This document shows positions 1 to 8,090 of a stretch of 64,000 nt of DNA, one piece after another (within the stretch, counting starts at the first letter, position 1; each line of letters begins with the position of its first letter). This DNA comes from Stella humosa (GTDB lineage: Bacteria > Pseudomonadota > Alphaproteobacteria > ATCC43930 > Allostellaceae). The stretch is from NCBI RefSeq assembly GCF_006738645.1, contig NZ_AP019700.1, positions 3,702,001-3,766,000 of the forward strand, in the 5' to 3' direction. A program made the translations under genes and the position numbers. The notes beneath the pieces were generated by a model that saw only the letters and a list, made by a program, of their open reading frames with translations, was not told where the DNA came from and searched no databases.

Positions 1-173
1 ATACGCCCGCCGGTCGTCGGCCGATGGCCGGCGATCGCGCGCAGGAGCGAGGTCTTGCCCACCCCGTTGCGGCCCATGACGCAGGTGACGCGTCCGGGCG
101 CCGCTGCCAGGGAGACCTTCTTCAGGGCCTGCGCTGCCCCGTAATGCACGTCGACCGCTTCGACCGTCAGCAT
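1..173 (-). CDS. urtE: Urea ABC transporter ATP-binding protein UrtE (5' part, runs off left edge)
   Basis: This is the N-terminal part of a LIV-type ABC ATPase; the rest lies beyond base 1. The visible peptide begins MLTVEAVDVHYGAAQAL and contains the Walker A motif GRNGVGKTS about 35 residues in, as expected for UrtE. It energises the inner-membrane urea permease UrtBC together with UrtD. The ATG sits two bases after the urtD stop, in fifth place in a urtA-B-C-D-E operon. The family and operon order make the call secure, although only about 57 residues are visible. Confidence 0.9.
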   Translation of the reverse strand, partial: MLTVEAVDVHYGAAQALKKVSLAAAPGRVTCVMGRNGVGKTSLLRAIAGHRPTTGGR

Positions 174-175
174 GG

Positions 176-931
176 CTAGCGTCCCAGATAGACTTCGACG
201 ACGCGCTCGTTGGCGCTGACGGCATCAAGCGACCCCTCGGCCAGGACCGAGCCCTCGTGCAGCACGGTGACGCGCACGCCCAGCGCCCGCACGAAGCTCA
301 TGTCGTGCTCGACGACGACGACCGAGCGGGTGCGGTTGATGTCGCGCAGCAGCTCGGCCGTCTGCTCGGTCTCGGCATCCGTCATCCCGGCCACCGGCTC
401 GTCGACCAGCAGCAGGGCCGGCTCCTGCGCCAGCAACATGCCGATCTCCAGCCACTGCTTCTGCCCGTGCGACAGGGTGCCGGCCGACCGGTCGCGCAGC
501 TCGGTCAGTCGGGTGATCGCCAGGATCTCGTCCAGCCGGTCGCGCTCGGCCCCGGTGAGACGGGCAAAGAGCGTGGTGAAGACGCCGCGCCGCTGCTTCA
601 CGGCCAGCACCAGATTGTCCCACACCGTGTGCATCTCGAACACGGTCGGGCGCTGGAACTTGCGGCCGATGCCGAGGTCGGCGATCGACGCCTCGTCCAT
701 GCGCGACAGGTCGTGCCGGCCGCCGAACAGGACCGTGCCCGTGTCGGGCTTGGTCTTGCCGGTGACGACGTCCATCATCGTCGTCTTGCCCGCCCCGTTG
801 GGTCCGATGATCGCCCGCATCTCGCCCGGCTCGATGAAGAGCGACAGGCCGTTCAGCGCCCGGAAGCCATCGAACGACACCGAGACGCCGTCGACATAGA
901 GGATGGCCGTGGTTTCTACGGTGGCGTTCAT
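176..931 (-). CDS. urtD: Urea ABC transporter ATP-binding protein UrtD
   Basis: A 251-residue ABC ATPase that powers urea/short-chain amide uptake. Walker A is GPNGAGKT near residue 45, the signature is LSHGQKQ near residue 155, and Walker B (LLLVDEP) follows, with the switch His in VVVEHD. The start is the ATG at 931, giving MNATVETT; it overlaps the urtC stop in an ATGA, so the two are probably translationally coupled. An open frame extends far upstream inside urtC, but that part has no family resemblance. The LIV-G-type 'GRKFQRPTVF' segment is typical of UrtD rather than UrtE. Confidence 0.93.
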   Translation of the reverse strand: MNATVETTAILYVDGVSVSFDGFRALNGLSLFIEPGEMRAIIGPNGAGKTTMMDVVTGKTKPDTGTVLFGGRHDLSRMDEASIADLGIGRKFQRPTVFEMHTVWDNLVLAVKQRRGVFTTLFARLTGAERDRLDEILAITRLTELRDRSAGTLSHGQKQWLEIGMLLAQEPALLLVDEPVAGMTDAETEQTAELLRDINRTRSVVVVEHDMSFVRALGVRVTVLHEGSVLAEGSLDAVSANERVVEVYLGR

Positions 932-2061
932 GGGCCCTGCTCCGCCGTGACGGGTGCGGTTGCCGGCGGCGGTGCCGGCTTGCGCCAGCGGATCGCCCGG
1001 ATGGTGCCGAGGATGCCCTTGGGCAGGAAGAGCGTGACGACCACGAAGAGGGCACCCAGCGCGAACAGCCACACCTCCGGCATCGCCCCCGTCATCCAGG
1101 TCTTGAAGGCGTTGACGACGACCGCACCCAGTGCCGCCCCCACCAGCGTGCCGCGCCCGCCGACCGCCACCCAGATCACCGCCTCGATCGAGTTGGTGGG
1201 GGCGTACTCGCCGGGGTTGATGATGCCGACCTGCGGCACGTAGAGGGCGCCCGCCACGCCCGCCATCATCGCCGAGACGACGAAGACGAACAGCTTGTAC
1301 TGGTGAACGCGATAGCCCAGGAACCGCGTCCGGCTCTCGGCGTCGCGGACCGCCACCAGCACCAGCCCGAAGCGCGAGGTGACGATGAAGCGGGCTATCA
1401 GGAAGCCGCCCGCCAGCGCCACGCAGGTGGCGGCGAAGAGCGCTGCCCGCGTCCCGCGTTCGCGCACGCCGAAGCCCAGGATCTCGCGGAAGTCGGTCAG
1501 CCCGTTGTTGCCGCCGAAGCCCATGTCGTTGCGGAAGAAGGCCAGCATCAGCGCGAAGGTGAGCGCCTGGGTGATGATCGAGAGATAGACCCCCGTCACC
1601 CGCGAGCGGAAGGCGAGCCAACCGAAGACGAAGGCCAGCAGCCCCGGAACCGCCACCACCATGATGGCCGCGAACCAGAACTGGTCGAAGCCCCACCAGT
1701 ACCAGGGCAGCTCCTTCCAGTTGAGGAACACCATGAAGTCCGGCAGCGTCGGGTGGCCATAGACCCCGCGCGTGCCGATCTGGCGCATCAGGTACATGCC
1801 CATCGCATAGCCGCCCAGCGCGAAGAAGGCGCCGTGGCCGAGCGAGAGGATGCCGCAATAGCCCCACACCAGGTCGAGCGCGATGGCCAGCAGCGCGTAG
1901 CACAGCCACTTGCCCACCAGCACCACGACATGGGTCGGCACGTGCCAGGGCGAGCTGACCGGCATGGTCAGGTTGGCGAGCGGCACCAGGATGGCGGCGG
2001 CCGCCAGCAGGGCCAGGAAGACGATGCCGGGCCAGCCGGCGAGCAGGTGTCGCGTCAGCAT
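928..2061 (-). CDS. urtC: Urea ABC transporter permease UrtC
   Basis: A 377-residue LivM-type permease, the second membrane subunit of the urea importer. It has about ten hydrophobic segments, starting near residue 10 (PGIVFLALLAAAAILVPLA), and the LivM-like stretch DLVWGYCGILSLGHGAFFALGG near residues 65-85. The C-terminus is a proline- and alanine-rich cytoplasmic tail. It starts 4 bases after urtB and its stop overlaps the urtD start. Length and order match UrtC of other proteobacteria. Confidence 0.95.
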   Translation of the reverse strand: MLTRHLLAGWPGIVFLALLAAAAILVPLANLTMPVSSPWHVPTHVVVLVGKWLCYALLAIALDLVWGYCGILSLGHGAFFALGGYAMGMYLMRQIGTRGVYGHPTLPDFMVFLNWKELPWYWWGFDQFWFAAIMVVAVPGLLAFVFGWLAFRSRVTGVYLSIITQALTFALMLAFFRNDMGFGGNNGLTDFREILGFGVRERGTRAALFAATCVALAGGFLIARFIVTSRFGLVLVAVRDAESRTRFLGYRVHQYKLFVFVVSAMMAGVAGALYVPQVGIINPGEYAPTNSIEAVIWVAVGGRGTLVGAALGAVVVNAFKTWMTGAMPEVWLFALGALFVVVTLFLPKGILGTIRAIRWRKPAPPPATAPVTAEQGP

Positions 2062-2065
2062 CGGA

Positions 2066-3670
2066 TCACGCCTCCACCGCGCGGCCGCGCAGCGCGAACA
2101 GCCCGCGTGGCCGGCGCTGGATGAAGAGGATGATGAGGACGAGGATGATGATCTTGCCCAGCACCGCGCCCGCCACCGGTTCCAGCAGCTTGTTGGCGAC
2201 CCCCAGCGTCAGCGCCCCCGCCAGCGTGCCCCACAGGTTGCCGACCCCGCCGAACACCACGACCATGAAGGAATCGATGATGTAGGACTGGCCGAGGTTG
2301 GGACTGACATTGTCGATCTGCGACAGGGCGACGCCGGCGATGCCGGCCACGCCGGAGCCGAGCGCAAAGGTCAGCATGTCGACCCGGTGTGTGCGGATGC
2401 CCATGGAACTGGCCATCGGCCGGTTCTGCGTGACCGCCCGCATCTGCAGCCCGAAGGCCGTGCGGCGCAGCACCACGAGCAGCAGCACGAAGACCATGAT
2501 GGCGAAGACGATGATCCACAGCCGCGACCAGGTCAGCGTCAGGCCGTAGAAATCGACCGCGCCCGACATCCAGCTCGGGTTGCTGACCTCGCGGTTGGTC
2601 GGGCCGAAGATGCTGCGCACCGCCTGCTGGATCATCAGGCTGAGGCCCCAGGTCGCCAGCAGCGTCTCCAGCGGCCGGCCGTAGAGCCAGCGGATGACCG
2701 AGCGTTCCAGGATGGCGCCAGCGGCCGCCGTCACCAGGAAGGCCGCCGGCAGGGCGATGAAGAGGGCATAGTCGAGGAGCTGCGGGGCGGCCGTGCGGCA
2801 GATCTCCTGCACCACGAAGGTGGTGTAGGCGCCCAGCATGACCATCTCGCCATGGGCCATGTTGATGACGCCCATGACGCCGAAGGTAACGGCGAGACCA
2901 ACGGCGGCCAGCAACAGTACGGCCCCCAACGACAGCCCGTAATAGAGGTTCTGGGCATAGTCCAGCATCGCCAGGTGGCGCTGGATGGCGGCGGCATTGG
3001 TGCGCGCGGCCTCGGCCACGGCCGGTGGCGCGCCGTTGGCGACGGACAGCAGCAGGCCCAGCGCCTCGCGGTCGGTGCGGGTGCCGACGGTGGCGGCCGC
3101 CGCCACGCGCTCGGCCTCGGGCGCGTCGGAAGCCAGCACGATGGCGGCGCGCGCGATCTCCATCGCGCGGCGTACGCCGGCGTCCTTCTCCTGGGCGAGT
3201 GCCGTCGTCAGCGCGGCCAGGCCGGCGGCGTCGCGCTGCTTGAAGAGCGATTCCGCGGCTGCCTTGCGCTCGGCCGGCGTGCCGACGCTGAGCGTCAGGC
3301 TGCCGAGCAGGCCGGATAGCTGGCGACGCAGGCGGTTGTTCAGGTTGGCGGCATCGAGCTCGCGGTCGCCGGCAGAACCGGCGGCGGCACCCGTCGCGGC
3401 ATCGGTAAGCGCGCCACCGGAACTGGTCTGGCCGATCACCACCAGCTTGTCGGATCGGCGCTGGAACAGGCGACCCTCGGACAGGGCCTTGAGGGCGGCC
3501 GCCGCGCGCGGCCCGCCGGCCTTGGCGAGCGCCTCGATCGCCTCGCCCTTGGCCTGGTAGTCGTCGCCGACGAGGGCTGCCAGCGGGGCGGCCATGTCCT
3601 GGGCGGCTGCGGGCAGGGCACCGAGCGCCACGGCCAGCGCCAGCAAGATGGCGCGGAAGAACGAGAGCAT
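2066..3670 (-). CDS. urtB: Urea ABC transporter permease UrtB (with N-terminal periplasmic extension)
   Basis: A 534-residue LivH-type permease. Residues 1-24 form a signal peptide (MLSFFRAILLALAVALGALPAAAQ). Residues about 25-240 are a soluble helical region rich in Ala and Lys, and the remainder carries about eight membrane segments with the LivH-like GVMGVINMAHGEMVMLGAY stretch. The long pre-domain is normal for UrtB and separates it from LivH. An ATG 21 bases further upstream (3691) is possible, but 3670 gives a clean signal peptide. It is cotranscribed with urtA, from which a hairpin at 3726-3748 separates it. Confidence 0.94.
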   Translation of the reverse strand: MLSFFRAILLALAVALGALPAAAQDMAAPLAALVGDDYQAKGEAIEALAKAGGPRAAAALKALSEGRLFQRRSDKLVVIGQTSSGGALTDAATGAAAGSAGDRELDAANLNNRLRRQLSGLLGSLTLSVGTPAERKAAAESLFKQRDAAGLAALTTALAQEKDAGVRRAMEIARAAIVLASDAPEAERVAAAATVGTRTDREALGLLLSVANGAPPAVAEAARTNAAAIQRHLAMLDYAQNLYYGLSLGAVLLLAAVGLAVTFGVMGVINMAHGEMVMLGAYTTFVVQEICRTAAPQLLDYALFIALPAAFLVTAAAGAILERSVIRWLYGRPLETLLATWGLSLMIQQAVRSIFGPTNREVSNPSWMSGAVDFYGLTLTWSRLWIIVFAIMVFVLLLVVLRRTAFGLQMRAVTQNRPMASSMGIRTHRVDMLTFALGSGVAGIAGVALSQIDNVSPNLGQSYIIDSFMVVVFGGVGNLWGTLAGALTLGVANKLLEPVAGAVLGKIIILVLIILFIQRRPRGLFALRGRAVEA

Positions 3671-3725
3671 GGGCGGGGTTCCGTCTCTCACGTCTCAGCG
3701 GGGAAAGGCGTTTCCGGATAGAAGC

Positions 3726-3748
3726 GGGGCCGGCTTGCGGCCGGCCCC
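3726..3748 (-). terminator. Hairpin between urtA and urtB (partial terminator or mRNA stabiliser)
   Basis: A perfect 9-base-pair stem (GGGGCCGGC / GCCGGCCCC) with a 5-base loop lies just after the urtA stop. There is no T run, and the downstream urt genes are clearly part of the same operon. It is therefore more likely to attenuate, or to protect the 3' end of an abundant urtA message, than to terminate fully. Confidence 0.6.
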
Positions 3749-3762
3749 GGTCGAGACAGCGA

Positions 3763-5028
3763 TCAGAACTTGGGCTTCTCGCAGCCGCCGCAGACCCACG
3801 GATAGGTCCAGTCGGCCGTCAGCTTGGCGGACTCGGGGATGTAGGGGGACCAGGCCGCACCGGCGACCAGGCCGCTCGTCTTCCACACCGTGTTGAACTG
3901 CCCGTCGGCCTTGATCTCGCCGATCAGCACCGGCTTGGAGATGTGGTGGTTGACACCCATCACCGAGACGCCGCCGGTCAGGTTCTTCGCCTTCTGGCCG
4001 TACATCGCCTGGCGCACCGCGTTCACGTCGGTCGTGCCGGCCTGCTGGACCGCCTGCACCCACATCTGGAAGCCGATGTAGTGGGCCTCCATCGGGTCGT
4101 TGGTGACGCGCTTGGGGTTCTTGATGAAGGTCTGCCACTGCTTGATGAAGGCGTCGTTCTCAGGCGTCTTCACGCTCATGAAATAGTTCCACGCGGCCAG
4201 ATGGCCGAGCAGCGGCTTGGTGTCGATGCCGGCCAGCTCTTCCTCGCCGACCGAGAAGGCCACGACCGGGATATCGGTCGCCTTCACGCCCTGGTTGCCC
4301 AGTTCCTTGTAGAAGGGAACGTTGGCGTCGCCGTTGATGGTGGAGACGACGGCGGTCTTCTTGCCGGCGGAGCCGAACTTCTTCACCTCGGCCACGATCG
4401 ATTGCCAGTCGGAATGACCGAACGGCGTGTAGTTGATCATGATGTCCTCGGACTTCACGCCCTTGGACTTCAGGTAGGATTCGAGGATCTTGTTGGTCGT
4501 GCGCGGATAAACGTAGTCGGTGCCGGCCAGCACCCAGCGGACGACCTTCTCGTCGTTCATCAGGTAGTCGACGGCCGGGATCGCCTGCTGGTTCGGGGCG
4601 GCGCCCGTGTAGAACACGTTGCGCGAGGATTCCTCGCCCTCGTACTGCACCGGATAGAAGAGCAGGCTGTTCAGCTCCTCGAACACCGGCAGCACGGACT
4701 TGCGGCTGACCGAGGTCCAGCAGCCGAACACGACCGAGACCTTCTGCTGGCTGATCAGCTCGCGCGCCTTCTCGGCGAACAGCGGCCAGTTGGACGCGGG
4801 GTCGACGACGACCGCCTCCAGCTTCTTGCCCAGCAGTCCGCCCTTCTTGTTCTGCTCCTCGACCAGCATCAGCATGACGTCCTTCAGCGTCGTCTCGCTG
4901 ATCGCCATGGTGCCCGAGAGCGAATGCAGTACGCCGACCTTGATGGTGTCCTGTGCCAGTGCCGGAGTGGCCAGTGCGGCCACGGCCATCGTGGCGCCGG
5001 CAATGATGCTTGCAGTGCCTATCTTCAT
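3763..5028 (-). CDS. urtA: Urea ABC transporter substrate-binding protein UrtA
   Basis: A 421-residue periplasmic binding protein for urea or short amides, first gene of the urt operon. A signal peptide (MKIGTASIIAGATMAVAAL... ending ALAQ) is followed by DTIKVGVLHSLSGTMAISE, typical of the UrtA/FmdD group. The C-terminus has the family feature VCGGCEKPKF. The ATG at 5028 is preferred over an upstream TTG at 5046 because GAGGAC lies at proper distance before it. It is preceded by a sigma-54 promoter at 5109-5123, so nitrogen-limitation control is expected. Confidence 0.95.
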   Translation of the reverse strand: MKIGTASIIAGATMAVAALATPALAQDTIKVGVLHSLSGTMAISETTLKDVMLMLVEEQNKKGGLLGKKLEAVVVDPASNWPLFAEKARELISQQKVSVVFGCWTSVSRKSVLPVFEELNSLLFYPVQYEGEESSRNVFYTGAAPNQQAIPAVDYLMNDEKVVRWVLAGTDYVYPRTTNKILESYLKSKGVKSEDIMINYTPFGHSDWQSIVAEVKKFGSAGKKTAVVSTINGDANVPFYKELGNQGVKATDIPVVAFSVGEEELAGIDTKPLLGHLAAWNYFMSVKTPENDAFIKQWQTFIKNPKRVTNDPMEAHYIGFQMWVQAVQQAGTTDVNAVRQAMYGQKAKNLTGGVSVMGVNHHISKPVLIGEIKADGQFNTVWKTSGLVAGAAWSPYIPESAKLTADWTYPWVCGGCEKPKF

Positions 5029-5108
5029 GGCTGTCCTCGTCCCCAATCTCCCGGACGGGTGCCGCAGCCGATTCGTCGGTGCTGGTCACGCCCGTATGCT
5101 GCACAGCA

Positions 5109-5123
5109 GCAAGGGGTGTGCCA
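5109..5123 (-). promoter_or_regulatory. Sigma-54 (RpoN) -24/-12 promoter of the urt operon
   Basis: On the minus strand the sequence reads TGGCAC-ACCCC-TTGC, matching the sigma-54 consensus TGGCAC-N5-TTGC at every conserved base. It would start transcription near 5098, leaving about 70 bases of leader before urtA. The urt operon is a known NtrC target in many bacteria, which fits. I could not identify convincing NtrC sites upstream. The rest of the 327-base gap 5029-5355 shows no gene; it also holds the start region of the divergent cytochrome gene. Confidence 0.8.
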
Positions 5124-5355
5124 CCCGCAGGTTGGGGGACGCGCGGGACGGAATTGGCCGAAGGAAAGCCGGCACGCTGCGGCAACGAGCCTAATTTTTG
5201 GGCATAGGGTCGGCGCGGCCGGGGGCTTGTGCCTTCCTGGATGCAGTGGCTCTTGTCACCCGGCGGTAGAACCGCTTTCCATGGCGCCGCGACTGACCGC
5301 CGCCGATTGACCGTCCCGGCCACCCGGCGTCTCCTGGACCCAAGGATCCCTGCCC

Positions 5356-5859
5356 ATGCGTGAATTCCGCCCGTTGGCCGCCGCCCTGCTGGCAGCGGCC
5401 GCCATTGCAGCCGCCTTTCCCGCCACCGCCCAGGACAACCGCCTGGCGCGGGGCAAGTACCTGGCGTCGATCATGGATTGCGGCGGCTGCCACACGCCGG
5501 GCGTGTTCATGGGCAAGCCGGACATGACGCGTCCGCTGGGCGGCGAGTCGGTCGGGTTCGAGATTCCGGGGCTGGGCATCTTCTACCCGCCGAACCTGAC
5601 GCCGGACCGAGAGACGGGCCTCGGCAAATGGACGGAGGCCGACATCATCAAGGCGGTGCGGACCGGTGTGCGGCCGGACGGTCGGGAACTGGCGCCGATC
5701 ATGCCGTGGCGCGCCTATGCAGCCCTGACCGACAACGATGCCCGGGCGCTGGCCGCCTACCTGAAGAGCCTGAAGCCGGTGGCCAATGCCGCCCCGGCGA
5801 TGGTCGGCGCCGGCCAGCCGGCCAAGGCGCCCTATTTCTCGGTCATCGTGCCGAAATAG
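5356..5859 (+). CDS. Secreted mono-haem cytochrome c
   Basis: A 167-residue exported class I cytochrome c, probably a periplasmic electron carrier. Residues 1-26 are a signal peptide ending ATAQ. The haem-binding CGGCH lies near residue 44 and a likely axial Met is in PIMPW near residue 116. The NLTPDRETGLGKW segment resembles single domains of the tri-haem cytochrome subunits of membrane dehydrogenases, but no dehydrogenase is adjacent, so its partner is unknown. AAGGA precedes the ATG. It is divergent from urt and ends at a strong hairpin. Confidence 0.85.
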   Translation: MREFRPLAAALLAAAAIAAAFPATAQDNRLARGKYLASIMDCGGCHTPGVFMGKPDMTRPLGGESVGFEIPGLGIFYPPNLTPDRETGLGKWTEADIIKAVRTGVRPDGRELAPIMPWRAYAALTDNDARALAAYLKSLKPVANAAPAMVGAGQPAKAPYFSVIVPK

Positions 5860-5868
5860 TTCGACGGC

Positions 5869-5897
5869 GCCGACCCCGGGCCACGCCCGGGGTCGGC
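5869..5897. terminator. Bidirectional hairpin terminator between convergent genes
   Basis: A perfect 13-base-pair inverted repeat, GCCGACCCCGGGC / GCCCGGGGTCGGC, with a 3-base CAC loop sits between the converging cytochrome c and binding-protein genes. No T tract follows on either strand, so intrinsic termination is likely but not certain. Confidence 0.7.
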
Positions 5898-5908
5898 CAC
5901 CGGCAGTT

Positions 5909-7108
5909 CTACTTCTTCACCAGCGAGCACTGGCTTTCGGCCAGCGGGATCGTCACCTCGGCCGCCGGGATCGTGCGCAGGACCTTGAGATAGTCCCACG
6001 CTGCCTTGGACTCGCCGGGGGCCTTCACCTCGACCAGGTACATGTCGTTGGCCAGCCGGCCGTCGGCGCGGATCTTGGCCTTGGGCGCGAAGAAGTCGTC
6101 GACCGGCGTCTCGCGCATCTTGGCCGCGACCTTGGCGCCGTCCGTGGTGCCCGCCGCCTCGACCGCACGCAGGTAGTGCAGGACCGAGGAATAGACGCCG
6201 GCCTGGATCATGCCCGGCATCTTCTGGGTGCGCGCGAAGTAGCGCTTCGACCAGGCCCGGCTGGCGTCGTCGCGGTCATGATAGAAGGCCGTCGTCGTCA
6301 GCAGGCCCTTGGACGCGTTCAGGCCCAGCGCATGGATATCGCTCAGCACGATGACGAGGCCGACCAGCTTCTGCCCGCCCTCGACGATGCCGAACTCGGC
6401 CGCCTGCTTCACCGATGTGATGGTGTCGGCGCCGGCATTGGCCAGGCCCACGATCTTGGCCTTGGAGGCCTGGGCCTGCAGCAGGAAGGACGAGAAGTCG
6501 GCATTGCTGATCGGGTGGCGGACATTGCCCAGCACCTTGCCGCCGCCCGTGGTGACGATCGTCTCCAGGTCCTTGGCCATCTGGTGGCCAAAGGCATAGT
6601 TGGCGACCAGCAGGAACCAGGTGTCGCCCTTCTCGGCCAGCACCGCGCGCGCGGTGCCGTAGGCCTGGGAATAGGTATCGAACACCCAGTGGAAGCCGGT
6701 CGGCGAGCAGTCCTCGTTGGTCAGCCGGGTCGTCGCCGGGCCGGAGAAGAGCGCGATCTTGCCGCGCTCCTTGGCGATCGCCTGGACGGCCAGGGCGACG
6801 GCCGAGTTGGTCAGGTCGGCGATCGCCGTGACGCCGTCGGCGTCGTACCACTTGCGCGCCGTGGCGGCCGCGATGTCGGGCTTGTTCTGGTGGTCGACCG
6901 CCAGGATCTCGATCGGCTTGCCCAGCGCCTTGCCGCCGAAATCCTCGATCGCCATCTTGGTCGCCTCGACCGAGCCCATGCCGCCGAACTCGGCATAGAG
7001 GCCGGTCTGGTCGTTGAGCACGCCGATCTTCACATGGTCCTGCGCCGACGCGGGCAGCGCCAGGCCGAGCGCGGCTGCAAGTGCCGCCGCCGCCCAAATG
7101 CGTTTCAT
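5909..7108 (-). CDS. Branched-chain amino acid-type ABC substrate-binding protein (orphan)
   Basis: A 399-residue type I periplasmic binding protein of the Leu/Ile/Val (Peripla_BP_6) family. The signal peptide is MKRIWAAAALAAALGLALPASAQ, followed by DHVKIGVLNDQTGLYAEFGG, the usual first strand and loop. GGAGGAAG lies 5 bases before the ATG at 7108, which fixes the start. No permease or ATPase gene is next to it, so it probably feeds a transporter encoded elsewhere. The ligand cannot be told from sequence. Confidence 0.85.
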   Translation of the reverse strand: MKRIWAAAALAAALGLALPASAQDHVKIGVLNDQTGLYAEFGGMGSVEATKMAIEDFGGKALGKPIEILAVDHQNKPDIAAATARKWYDADGVTAIADLTNSAVALAVQAIAKERGKIALFSGPATTRLTNEDCSPTGFHWVFDTYSQAYGTARAVLAEKGDTWFLLVANYAFGHQMAKDLETIVTTGGGKVLGNVRHPISNADFSSFLLQAQASKAKIVGLANAGADTITSVKQAAEFGIVEGGQKLVGLVIVLSDIHALGLNASKGLLTTTAFYHDRDDASRAWSKRYFARTQKMPGMIQAGVYSSVLHYLRAVEAAGTTDGAKVAAKMRETPVDDFFAPKAKIRADGRLANDMYLVEVKAPGESKAAWDYLKVLRTIPAAEVTIPLAESQCSLVKK

Positions 7109-7219
7109 GGGTCTTCCTCCGTCCGGGGTCCGTTTCCCCATGCGTGCGCCGCCGGGGTTGCTGGGGCAGTTCTAGCCGAACGGCGGGACTGGCTAAATCC
7201 CCCTTCTCGGCCGATCCGG

Positions 7220-8020
7220 TCAGCGCGACGGCAGCCGGCCGATCCAGCCGGTGACGGCAGCCACCACCGCCCCGTCGAGGCCGATGAAGCCGTGGGCGGA
7301 CTGGGCCTCGCACGGGTCGCCACTGCCGTCGGGCCCGTCGAGCAGGATCACGTCGACCTTGCCGCCATGCCACGCGCGGAACTGGTCGATGGTGGCAGGC
7401 AGGGTGTAGCGGCAGGCATCCTTGCGGTGGCCGACGACCAGCAGCGGCAGGCTGGCACGGGTCGGATCGCCGCCGATGGCGTTCTGGAAGTTGGGCTGGT
7501 TGTCGCCGGTCGGTACCAGCATGGCAGCCGTCATCACCAAGGCATCAGGGACCGCTCCTGCGCTGGCGTGGCGCAGCATGGCGCCGGCCGAGGGCGCGCC
7601 GCGGCTGGTGGCGACGACCACGACCGGCGCCTTCACCTGCCGCATGCGCTGCACGAGCGCCCCCAGGTCCCGCCCATGCGGGGCGGCCGAGCGATACCCC
7701 TGCACCACCCCGCCTGCGGTCTTGAGGTCGAGCGCGATGTCGGGCACGAGCGTGGCGAAGCCGGCCCTGGCATAGGCCGCCCGCGTGCGGACCAGTTGGT
7801 TGCCGCGGCCCCAGCCGATCTGGCCGTCGCTGCCGATGTCGAGCTTGCCGTGCCCGCCGGCCAGCAGGATGACCGAGCCGACCGGTGCGCCCGCCGGCAT
7901 CAGCAGCAGGGCGCGGACCTGCTGCCCGCGCGATTCGACCTCGACCACGGTCTCGGTCTGGGCGGCTGCCGGGCCGGCCAGCGCCAGGAGCAACAGCCCG
8001 GCGCGCAACATGTGCTTCAT
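7220..8020 (-). CDS. Exported alpha/beta hydrolase-like protein
   Basis: A 266-residue protein with a signal peptide (MKHMLRAGLLLLALAGPAAAQ), probably periplasmic. The core shows alpha/beta-hydrolase features: a likely nucleophile Ser in VVVATSRGAPSAG near residue 140 and a His in EAQSAHGF near the C-terminus. The nucleophile elbow (A-T-S-R-G) departs from the strict GxSxG pattern. GGAGGAG is well placed before the ATG at 8020. Substrate unknown. It lies downstream of the TonB receptor on the same strand, separated by a hairpin. Confidence 0.7.
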   Translation of the reverse strand: MKHMLRAGLLLLALAGPAAAQTETVVEVESRGQQVRALLLMPAGAPVGSVILLAGGHGKLDIGSDGQIGWGRGNQLVRTRAAYARAGFATLVPDIALDLKTAGGVVQGYRSAAPHGRDLGALVQRMRQVKAPVVVVATSRGAPSAGAMLRHASAGAVPDALVMTAAMLVPTGDNQPNFQNAIGGDPTRASLPLLVVGHRKDACRYTLPATIDQFRAWHGGKVDVILLDGPDGSGDPCEAQSAHGFIGLDGAVVAAVTGWIGRLPSR

Positions 8021-8036
8021 GCCCAACTCCTCCATC

Positions 8037-8069
8037 CTGCCCGGCGCGAACCGGTTGAACGCCGGGCAG
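8037..8069 (-). terminator. Hairpin downstream of the TonB receptor gene
   Basis: CTGCCCGGCG and CGCCGGGCAG form a perfect 10-base-pair stem around a 13-base loop. It lies 21 bases past the TonB receptor stop and just ahead of the hydrolase start. There is no T run, so it may be a weak terminator or may end the receptor message only. Confidence 0.5.
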
Positions 8070-8090
8070 GATAGTCCATCCGGTCGCCGC

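Noticed and set aside
5786-8074. A 762-codon plus-strand open frame opposite the binding protein and hydrolase genes
   Set aside because: No domain or signal is visible, and both minus-strand genes have signal peptides, good ribosome sites and family motifs.
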